6,758 nt of DNA. Source: Chloroflexota bacterium (GTDB taxonomy: Bacteria; Chloroflexota; Anaerolineae; Promineifilales; Promineifilaceae). Position numbers and translations under genes: made by a program. Under the pieces are notes generated by a model. That model searched no databases. It was not told the origin of the DNA and saw nothing but the letters and a program-made list of their open reading frames with translations. Below, in pieces: positions 1-6,023 of this stretch (positions are counted from its first letter, which is position 1; each line of letters starts with the position of its first letter). The DNA is taken from NCBI GenBank assembly GCA_030599405.1, contig JAUVOB010000081.1, positions 1 through 6,758 of the forward strand. The letters are read 5' to 3'.

Positions 1-98
1 TCTGCCAGGTTATTCTGATGAGGATCCACCAGATGCCTACCACTTGATTCGCGACCGAATTCTAATGCCTCGCAGGCGAGCCTTTGAGCATAGTCCCT
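1..98. other. Unassigned edge downstream of the debranching enzyme
   Basis: No gene can be assigned. On the plus strand one frame is open from base 2 to a stop at about 200, running antisense into the debranching enzyme's last 33 codons; another ends in TGA at 45-47. On the minus strand the frame after the debranching stop is open to the edge but has no start with a ribosome binding site. A short hairpin (CTCGC at 69-73, GCGAG at 76-80) has a two-base loop and no T-run, so it is not a credible terminator. Confidence 0.3.
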
Positions 99-2126
99 CT
101 ATCCATCGACTTTTCGAGATTCTCGGGATAGCAGAAGTCCAAGAATTCGTAGCACCTCGGCCACACTCCAGGCCTGGGCAGGGCATCCCCGAGGATTGAA
201 TGGAGCCTCGCCATCGAATATCTCGCTAATGCTACCGATGCCGTGCTCTTGAATATGGTTGAGGAAGGGGCGCAGGTAAGCTGCTACTGCATCTAAATCA
301 CCGTAGACGCGCAGGTGTGCACTGACAAAGGGGCCAATGAGCCAACCCCACACGGTCCCTTGGTGATAAGCGCTATCCCTGGTCTTGACGTCGCCACCAT
401 AAACAGGGGCGTACCCAGAATGGCCGGCCGATAAACTACGTAGACCATAGGAAGTGAGCAACTGCTTCGCGCAGCGGTCCACCACTTCTTTCCTTTGATA
501 TTCGTCGAGAGGTGAATAGGGAAGCGAAACCGCCAAGATCTGGTTTGGGCGTAGCGCCGGATCATGACCATCAGGGCCATCTAATACGTCGTAGCAATAT
601 CCGACATGGTGGTTCCAATAACGCTGAAACCCTCTCTTGGCTCCTTGAGCGAGATCAAGGAGCTCTCCTGTAGATTCCCCAAGGTGATCGGCGAAAGCTG
701 CCGTAATATTCAGCGCGTTGAACCAGAGGGCATTAATCTCTACTGGCTTGCCGATGCGCGGCGTAACGACCCAATCGCCAACTTTCGCATCCATCCAGGT
801 TAGCTGCACCCCAGATTCACCTGCGTACAAAAGCCCATCAACCGGATCGAGTCCAATGTTGTACCGCGTACCTCTGACGTGCCACTCAATAATCTCTCTC
901 AGGACCGGGTAAAGCGCTCGGACCAGATCAAGATCAGCGGTTTTATCATAGTATGCGCGTAGCGCTTCAAAATACCACAGTGTGGCGTCGGCAGTGTTGT
1001 ACTCTGGTTCCTCACCTTCGTCCGGAAACCGGTTTGGCAACATGCCCTTGTCAACGTAGGTGGCAAATGTGCGTAGAATCTTGGCGGCATCATCTGCCCG
1101 TCCCGTGGCTAAGGTTAAACCCGGCAGGGCGATCATCGTGTCCCGTCCCCAATCTCCAAACCAAGGGTATCCGGCTATGACGGTAAGACCATCGGGATCT
1201 CCAGCCGTTGAGCGCTTTACAATGAATTGGTCCGCTGCCAGGGTTAGCTGGGCCGCAAGAGATTCTAATGCCCGTTCGTGTTTGGGTTTGGCCATAGGTG
1301 GCGAATCTCCGAAATACAAGCGGGTACGATTTAGCATCCTTTGCTCGTGGGCTCCTCGATCTTTGAGGGCCAAATGTCCATCAAGCTCTGGATGCGATTC
1401 GGTACTGGAAACGAGGGTGGCTGAATCACCAGGTCTTAAGATCACCGTCGCACGAGCTCCGTAGTAGTGGGCCTCGACATCAGGTAATCCCCGGTATCTC
1501 TCGACGCTCAGAGAATAGTTGCTATACCACAGGTCTTGAACATCAAATCCCATGTCTTGGCTCAGGATGTAGTAAGGTATCCCGGAATTCGAGGTTTCTA
1601 TTTTTGCTCCGTGTGAGACGCTTGCGATACGGAACGATATATCCCCACTACCCGTGACGCCGTGATAGTCACGATCGTTGAGCAACACCTTGCACGAAAG
1701 ATGAAGCTCACTAGATCCTCGAATAAAATCGTAGCGCACGTAAGTAGTGTTAGCCCCTTGCTGCATCCAGATACGTTTCTCTAGCAAGGCACCATCCAGG
1801 GCGAAAGTCCAGACCGGAATCGTCCCTTCCAGGCGGAATCCGCACATGCGCTGAAAGCCATCCGAGTCTAACGTCCCATCGGCCCATCGATTAACGAATA
1901 AGGGGAATATGTTTCCCTTGTAGCTGATTTCTTCGTCCAGCTTGGTCACAAGCAAAGTGCGGCCGAGCGGCGGATGCAGCGCAGCGATGAGCAGTCCATG
2001 GTAGCGGCGTGTTAGCATGCCTGGTACCGTTCCCATGGCGAACCCCCCAATACCGTTGGTCACAAGCCACTCTTTGCTTTCAGCTGATACCAGATCAGTG
2101 CCTATATCACGTCCAAAGTCAATCAT
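99..2126 (-). CDS. Glycogen debranching enzyme (amylo-alpha-1,6-glucosidase, bacterial GDE type)
   Basis: Predicted cytosolic enzyme that hydrolyses alpha-1,6 branch points of glycogen or limit dextrin. The 675 aa match the usual length for the bacterial/archaeal family (N-terminal GDE_N_bac beta-domain plus C-terminal (alpha/alpha)6-barrel GDE_C). The N-terminal domain is marked by WLVTNGIGGFAMGTV at about residues 20-34 and by TRRYHGLL. The catalytic barrel shows GYPWFGDWGRDTM (D325 and D329), NTADATLWYF (from N377), AGESGVQLTWMDAK (E437, D446) and AYHQGTVWGW (H588). Acidic residues in these blocks are the candidate catalytic and substrate-binding residues; I infer this from family conservation and did not model it. 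No signal peptide is visible. The ATG at 2126 is preceded by a purine-rich AAGGAAGG-type Shine-Dalgarno (complement of 2131-2138), which supports this start. No other glycogen gene lies in the window. The gene is divergent from moeA and appears intact. Confidence 0.93.
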   Translation of the reverse strand: MIDFGRDIGTDLVSAESKEWLVTNGIGGFAMGTVPGMLTRRYHGLLIAALHPPLGRTLLVTKLDEEISYKGNIFPLFVNRWADGTLDSDGFQRMCGFRLEGTIPVWTFALDGALLEKRIWMQQGANTTYVRYDFIRGSSELHLSCKVLLNDRDYHGVTGSGDISFRIASVSHGAKIETSNSGIPYYILSQDMGFDVQDLWYSNYSLSVERYRGLPDVEAHYYGARATVILRPGDSATLVSSTESHPELDGHLALKDRGAHEQRMLNRTRLYFGDSPPMAKPKHERALESLAAQLTLAADQFIVKRSTAGDPDGLTVIAGYPWFGDWGRDTMIALPGLTLATGRADDAAKILRTFATYVDKGMLPNRFPDEGEEPEYNTADATLWYFEALRAYYDKTADLDLVRALYPVLREIIEWHVRGTRYNIGLDPVDGLLYAGESGVQLTWMDAKVGDWVVTPRIGKPVEINALWFNALNITAAFADHLGESTGELLDLAQGAKRGFQRYWNHHVGYCYDVLDGPDGHDPALRPNQILAVSLPYSPLDEYQRKEVVDRCAKQLLTSYGLRSLSAGHSGYAPVYGGDVKTRDSAYHQGTVWGWLIGPFVSAHLRVYGDLDAVAAYLRPFLNHIQEHGIGSISEIFDGEAPFNPRGCPAQAWSVAEVLRILGLLLSRESRKVDG

Positions 2127-2130
2127 GGCG

Positions 2131-2138
2131 CCTTCCTT
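2131..2138 (-). promoter_or_regulatory. Ribosome binding site of the debranching enzyme
   Basis: On the minus strand the sequence AAGGAAGG lies four bases before the ATG at 2126, with its AAGGA core seven bases away. It is a good Shine-Dalgarno match and fixes the start of the debranching enzyme, agreeing with the conserved N-terminus. Confidence 0.6.
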
Positions 2139-2355
2139 CAGTCGGAATATGCCTTGTTTCGAGTAACTGTTGAAATTTCTCGATTCCTGTCACGGATTTG
2201 CGCGATCGATCTGTGAAACTAGCAACAGCTTTCGCCACCAATCTTTTCCATGCTCGAGCCATATTATCATCAGGGCTGGAGCCCGTCTAATAGATGGCAG
2301 GCGCTATCCCGGGCGAATTTCCACAGGCTTCAGCCAGTTGCTTAAGAGTAGCATG

Positions 2356-2364
2356 TGGTAAAAT
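2356..2364 (+). promoter_or_regulatory. Candidate extended -10 promoter of moeA
   Basis: The sequence TGGTAAAAT has the TGn extension followed by TAAAAT, which matches the sigma-70 -10 consensus at five of six bases. The -35 region is poor: TTGCTT at 2338-2343 would leave only a 15-bp spacer, but extended -10 promoters can work without a good -35. Transcription would begin near 2371 and give a leader of about 28 nt before the ATG at 2399. This also argues against the upstream in-frame ATG at 2294, which would lie before the promoter. It is a consensus match only. Confidence 0.4.
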
Positions 2365-2398
2365 CGCTCTTCGATACCAATCAAATGTGACTGGAATT

Positions 2399-4504
2399 AT
2401 GAAACAAAAGATCTACCTGGAAGACGTTCCCCTGGATGAGGCCATGGCGACCTTTGAGACCGCTCTCAAGGAAGCCGGCTTGTGGGATCCACTTCCATCC
2501 GAAACGGTGCGCGTCGCCGATTCTTGTGGGCGAATAACGGCCGAGCCGGTATGGGCTAAGATTTCCGCTCCTCATTACAACGCCAGCGCCATGGACGGCT
2601 TTGCACTTCGCTCCCAGGATACGGAAGGCGCGACTGAAACAAACCCTATCCGTTTTACTCTGCTCGATCCTGGCGATATACCGCCGGACAATGAACGATG
2701 TGCTCTGGTCGTGGATACTGGCCAGCCCTTGCCGGCTTGGGCTGACGCCGTGGTCATGGTCGAGCATGCACAACGGATATCCAATGCATCGGGTGAACCG
2801 GCAATTGAAATACGGGCCTCCTTGCCACCCTGGCACCACGTACGCCTAATGGGGGAGGATATGGTTGCAACCGAGCTCGTTCTGCCGGCCAATCACCGGT
2901 TGCGACCAGTGGACCTCGGGGCGATAGCCGGATCTGGGCACGGTACTATAAAGGTATTCTGTAACCCACGGGTAGCCATCATACCAACGGGTACTGAGCT
3001 GGTGACAGTTGATGGCGTCGCTGAGACGGGCATCTCGCCGGGGAAAATAATCGAATACAACAGTATCGTACTCGCGGCCCAGGTTGTACAGTGGGGAGGT
3101 ATTCCCACTCGCTGGCCAATAGTCCCCGACGATTACGCAGCCATACAGGACGCGGTCATCAAGGCTACGCTTGAGCATGACCTGATCCTGGTTAATGCCG
3201 GTTCCTCCGCAGGCACTCGAGATTTCACCGCCGACGTCGTCGATTCCTTGGGCAAGTTGTTGGTTCACGGAGTAGCCGTGCGTCCTGGACACCCCGTCAT
3301 CCTGGGAATTATCGGTAGGGGTGATCTAGACCAACAACAGAATGGGTACACCCATCATGAACTAGCCGATTCTGGTAATAATGAGAGTCACCACGATTTG
3401 ATGAATTCCCGCGCCCAATCGGCATCCAATGATACCCGGCATCCAGTCCCGATTATCGGCGTTCCCGGTTATCCTGTTAGTGCAGCGCTGACCGGCGAGA
3501 TCTTTGTCGAGCCCTTGCTCACCCGCTGGCAGGGACTGCCCTCCAAACAATCCCCGGTGCTGCGGGCGACTGTTACCCGCAAGGTAATGTCCCACACCGG
3601 CGACGACGACTTCGTTCGGGTTTCCGTTGGTAAAGTTGGGGATCGTTACATGGCCACGCCAATTGGTCGAGGCGCCGGAATTATAACCTCCTTGGTGCGA
3701 GCAGACGGAATTGTTCGTATTCCACGCTTCAGCGAAGGATTGGAAGCAGGTTCCAAGGTAAAGGTTCATCTCTACCGTACTCCGGCGGAGATAGCGCGAA
3801 CCATCGTTGCCATCGGAAGCCATGACCTAACTTTAGATCTCCTTTCTCAGTTTCTTTCAGCTAGAGGACAGGGACAAAGATTATCATCGGCCAATGTTGG
3901 CAGTCTTGGCGGATTAATTGCTCTACGAAGGGGTGAAGCCCATATTGCCGGGGCACATTTGCTCGATCCTGAATCTGGCGATTACAACAAGAGCTACGTG
4001 GAGCGATATTTACCAGGCCGCGATATGATTCTAATATCGCTCGTCAAACGCGAACAGGGTTGGATCGTCCCAGTGGGTAATCCAAGAGGTTTGCGCAGCT
4101 GGGAGGATGTGGAGAAGCCCGGTGTTCAGATTATCAATCGCCAACGGGGGGCTGGCACCAGAGTATTGCTCGATTTCGAACTGGAGAAGCGTGGTATCAA
4201 TTCTGGAGAAGTGTTGGGCTACGATAAAGAAGCATTTACACATCTCGCTGTGGCTGCCGCGGTTGCTTCGGGAATAGTCGACACGGGCCTTGGAATAGCA
4301 GCTGCCGCGCGTGCTTTACAACTTGATTTCGTGCCGCTAGCCAAAGAGCAGTACGATCTCGTGGTGTCACGAGAGGTCTACGAATCAGATCTTCTGCAGC
4401 CCCTCCTGGAACTCCTAGTCGATTCTGAGTTCAAGTCAGCAGCCATGAAGATGCCCGGCTATGATACCAACCATATGGGCGAGGTTCGAACCGTCAATAC
4501 CTAA
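2399..4504 (+). CDS. moeA: Molybdopterin molybdenumtransferase MoeA fused to a PBP-like substrate-binding domain
   Basis: Predicted cytosolic 701-aa protein for the last step of molybdenum (or tungsten) cofactor synthesis: inserting the metal oxyanion into adenylylated molybdopterin. Residues 1 to about 462 are MoeA. Visible are NASAMDGFAL (D66), DTGQPLPAWADAVVMVEHA, RLMGEDMVATE, PRVAIIPTGTEL, IIEYNS (219-222), NAGSSAGTRDF (266-276, D275 matching the Asp of the GGVSVGxxD motif), RPGHPV (295-300), VPGYPVSAAL (355-364) and a C-terminal MoeA domain IV. Residues about 466-701 form a PBP-like/LysR-substrate-type domain, with IGSHDLTLDLL near 472-482 and NRQRGAGTR at 580-588. Such MoeA-PBP fusions are known in bacteria and archaea; metal-oxyanion capture by the C-terminal module is inference. 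A 40-residue polar insert (309-348) precedes the GYPVS loop. The upstream ATG at 2294 would add 35 residues unlike MoeA, whereas MKQKIYLEDVPLDEA is a natural MoeA start; its Shine-Dalgarno is weak. If the partner metal is tungsten, the protein would be MoeA-like rather than strict MoeA. Confidence 0.9.
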   Translation: MKQKIYLEDVPLDEAMATFETALKEAGLWDPLPSETVRVADSCGRITAEPVWAKISAPHYNASAMDGFALRSQDTEGATETNPIRFTLLDPGDIPPDNERCALVVDTGQPLPAWADAVVMVEHAQRISNASGEPAIEIRASLPPWHHVRLMGEDMVATELVLPANHRLRPVDLGAIAGSGHGTIKVFCNPRVAIIPTGTELVTVDGVAETGISPGKIIEYNSIVLAAQVVQWGGIPTRWPIVPDDYAAIQDAVIKATLEHDLILVNAGSSAGTRDFTADVVDSLGKLLVHGVAVRPGHPVILGIIGRGDLDQQQNGYTHHELADSGNNESHHDLMNSRAQSASNDTRHPVPIIGVPGYPVSAALTGEIFVEPLLTRWQGLPSKQSPVLRATVTRKVMSHTGDDDFVRVSVGKVGDRYMATPIGRGAGIITSLVRADGIVRIPRFSEGLEAGSKVKVHLYRTPAEIARTIVAIGSHDLTLDLLSQFLSARGQGQRLSSANVGSLGGLIALRRGEAHIAGAHLLDPESGDYNKSYVERYLPGRDMILISLVKREQGWIVPVGNPRGLRSWEDVEKPGVQIINRQRGAGTRVLLDFELEKRGINSGEVLGYDKEAFTHLAVAAAVASGIVDTGLGIAAAARALQLDFVPLAKEQYDLVVSREVYESDLLQPLLELLVDSEFKSAAMKMPGYDTNHMGEVRTVNT

Positions 4505-5802
4505 TTAGGAGCGACGATCCGAATGACTCCCGTCATACCGTCAGGAGCAGGCTCGGACACGACGGCTGGAGTAATCTGGTTGGACAGATCGACCGCGCTT
4601 CTGGCCCTTATGCGAATGTAGTTTTCAGAGTATCCGATCCAGCAATCGCCGTTCAGATCAGACGCTTCCGCACGTTCCCATAAGACGGACAACATCCGCC
4701 CTTCATTTCGTTCGTGAAATGCCAGGCTTAGTTGTCTCCCTAGTTCAATTAGCCTGCGAGCTCGTTTCTTCTTGATTGGTTTTGGCAGCTGCCCAGCCAT
4801 CTTCTCGGCCGCTGTTCCCGGCCTTCTGCTATAAGTGAAGACATGTAGTCTCGAAAAACCCATCTCGGTGATGAACTCAAGCGTATCCTCAAAATCCCGC
4901 TCGTCCTCTCCAGGAAAGCCGGCAATGAGATCAGTGCTCAAGTTTAGATTGGGAATGTTATACCTGGCGGAATCGACAATATCTCGAAAACTGGAACGGT
5001 TCGTGCGACGGGCCATACGCTTCAAAATCTTGTCGCTACCTGATTGCAAGGGGACGTGGAGATGTGGAAGCAGGCGAGGATCAGACCATAGTTCAAAGAA
5101 GTATTCTGGAATATCCCACGGTTCCAGGGAAGACAGTCTAAGGCGAGGGATATCTGTATCTTCCAAAACAGCTTTCACCAAATCGGTCAAACGGACGCCT
5201 CGCTCCAGGTCCATCCCATAGCTCCCCAGGTGAACACCGGTCAGAACGGCTTCCTTGTAGCCAGCTGCAACCAGTCCCTGAATCTCGGTCACGACATCGC
5301 CTATACTCCGGCTCCTACCATTCCCGCGCGCGATTGTAGTAATACAAAACGTGCAGCGATTGTCACAGCCATCCTGCACCTTAACGAAGGCTCGGGTCTT
5401 TCCCATATTCAAGGCCAGAAAATCCCTCAGGACGGGTTCCCGGTCGTAGATGGGGAACTTAACCGGGATATTGGGATCAACCAGCTGAACTAAGCGATCT
5501 TTGTCTTTGTTGGCCACAATGCGACCGGCGCCTTCGACCTGGGACAGCTCCTCGGGCGCGACAGTGGCATAACATCCGGTAAGAATTACCTCGGCCGACG
5601 GGTTTTTGCGGTGATATCGCCTGGTCAATGATCGTGAATCTCTTGCTGCCTCCCGCGTCACGGTACAGGTATTAATTATGACCTTGTCGGCTTTTGCTGG
5701 GTCGGTCACGATCTCATGACCCGCGGCTAACAATTGGCGAGCTATCGTCTCGACCTCACTCTGATTAAGACGGCAGCCGATTGCATCGAGATAAACCTTC
5801 AT
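4501..5802 (-). CDS. mtaB: tRNA t6A37 methylthiotransferase, MtaB type (radical SAM)
   Basis: Predicted cytosolic iron-sulfur enzyme that converts t6A at position 37 of ANN-decoding tRNAs into ms2t6A, using S-adenosylmethionine. The 433 aa match the usual length. The N-terminal MTTase (UPF0004) domain has the three cluster cysteines C10 (AIGCRLNQSE), C46 (NTCTVT) and C77 (TGCYA). The radical-SAM domain has C146-x3-C150-x2-C153 (DGCDNRCTFC), then ARGNGRSRS, LTGVHLGSYG, LRLSSLEPWDI, HLHVPLQSGSD and DLIAGFPGE. A TRAM-like RNA-binding tail covers about residues 365-430. The GCRLN form, rather than the GCQMN of MiaB, places it in the MtaB/MiaB-like group; assignment against RimO or MiaB rests on that signature. 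No Shine-Dalgarno is visible before the ATG at 5802. The gene is convergent with moeA: its TAG lies inside the last four bases of moeA. The window shows no operon partner. Confidence 0.92.
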   Translation of the reverse strand: MKVYLDAIGCRLNQSEVETIARQLLAAGHEIVTDPAKADKVIINTCTVTREAARDSRSLTRRYHRKNPSAEVILTGCYATVAPEELSQVEGAGRIVANKDKDRLVQLVDPNIPVKFPIYDREPVLRDFLALNMGKTRAFVKVQDGCDNRCTFCITTIARGNGRSRSIGDVVTEIQGLVAAGYKEAVLTGVHLGSYGMDLERGVRLTDLVKAVLEDTDIPRLRLSSLEPWDIPEYFFELWSDPRLLPHLHVPLQSGSDKILKRMARRTNRSSFRDIVDSARYNIPNLNLSTDLIAGFPGEDERDFEDTLEFITEMGFSRLHVFTYSRRPGTAAEKMAGQLPKPIKKKRARRLIELGRQLSLAFHERNEGRMLSVLWERAEASDLNGDCWIGYSENYIRIRARSAVDLSNQITPAVVSEPAPDGMTGVIRIVAPN

Positions 5803-5881
5803 AGGCCAATTCTAGCCCAGGCCTCAATATTGGAACAGACGAAGGAAACAGGAACGATTCTAGCTACCCAATTCAGGTGTG

Positions 5882-5890
5882 TGTTATCAT
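5882..5890 (+). promoter_or_regulatory. Candidate extended -10 promoter of the AI-2E transporter gene
   Basis: TGTTATCAT carries the TGn extension and TATCAT, a five-of-six match to the sigma-70 -10 consensus. No convincing -35 is seen at the usual spacing. A start near 5897 would put the 14-bp repeat array at the very 5' end of a leader of about 127 nt, while a start further downstream would make the repeats upstream operator DNA. Low to moderate confidence. Confidence 0.33.
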
Positions 5891-5898
5891 ATGGGGTA

Positions 5899-5954
5899 GC
5901 TGAGCAAAGGTTGCTGAGCAAAGATTGCTGAGTCTAAAAGGCTGAGCCTGTTTT
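5899..5954 (+). repeat. Four-unit 14-bp direct repeat upstream of the transporter gene
   Basis: Four consecutive 14-base units each begin with GCTGAG: 5899-5912, 5913-5926, 5927-5940 and 5941-5954. Units 1 and 2 (GCTGAGCAAAGGTT and GCTGAGCAAAGATT) differ at one base. Units 3 and 4 keep the GCTGAG head but diverge after it. The junction of units 1 and 2 forms an 11-base palindrome, TTGCTGAGCAA (5911-5921). The array sits in the 221-bp gap between the divergent mtaB and AI-2E genes, about 70 bp before the transporter start. It could be a set of operator sites, a transcribed leader element, or a decaying short tandem duplication; the sequence alone does not decide. Confidence 0.75.
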
Positions 5955-5956
5955 AG
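5934..5956. repeat. Imperfect palindrome overlapping repeat units 3 and 4
   Basis: The arms CTAAAA (5934-5939) and TTTTAG (5951-5956) are perfect inverted repeats. Inside them GGC and GCC also pair around a TGA loop, leaving two unpaired bases (TG) on the right side. As RNA this is a short hairpin ending in four U residues on the plus strand; as DNA it resembles a dyad operator. It is too short and too A/T-rich at the base to be called a terminator with confidence. Confidence 0.45.
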
Positions 5957-6008
5957 TATCGAATCATCGCGTCTTAGGCGCAAATCAGATCAATAATCCT
6001 AGATCGGC

Positions 6009-6014
6009 GGAGGA
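6009..6014 (+). promoter_or_regulatory. Ribosome binding site of the AI-2E transporter gene
   Basis: GGAGGA lies nine bases before the ATG at 6024. It is a strong Shine-Dalgarno sequence at near-ideal spacing and fixes the start of a gene that is cut by the window edge. Confidence 0.8.
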
Positions 6015-6023
6015 AGTACCCTT

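Noticed and set aside
1060..1464. 134-codon plus-strand ORF antisense to the debranching enzyme
   Set aside because: It lies wholly over well-conserved catalytic blocks of the minus-strand gene, has no ribosome binding site, and its Arg/Ser/Pro-rich translation looks like shadow sequence.
2263..2268. GATAAT on the minus strand as a promoter for the debranching enzyme
   Set aside because: The -10 match is fair, but no -35 is recognisable at 15-18 bp, and it would give a leader of about 130 nt. Not strong enough to list as a feature.
2294..2398. Upstream in-frame ATG giving a 35-residue extension of MoeA
   Set aside because: The extension has no MoeA-like sequence, no ribosome binding site precedes 2294, and a good extended -10 element lies inside it at 2356-2364. 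The ATG at 2399 is preferred.
2127..2398. Possible molybdenum-cofactor riboswitch or ModE site before moeA
   Set aside because: The gap has only a short GGGC/GCCC hairpin (about 2273-2284). I could not find the conserved cores of the Moco RNA motif or a ModE-type palindrome, and the predicted leader of about 28 nt is too short for a riboswitch.
2381..4243. A chain of long minus-strand ORFs (2381-2839, 2846-3292, 3362-3823, 4031-4243) antisense to moeA
   Set aside because: All four are in the single reverse frame that is in register with the moeA codons. Stops there require TTA, CTA or TCA in moeA, which are used sparingly, so the frame stays open by codon bias. No recognisable protein motif is seen in them.
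5734..5931. 65-codon plus-strand ORF spanning the mtaB start and the intergenic region
   Set aside because: It begins inside mtaB on the opposite strand, has no ribosome binding site, and ends in the repeat array. Chance open frame.
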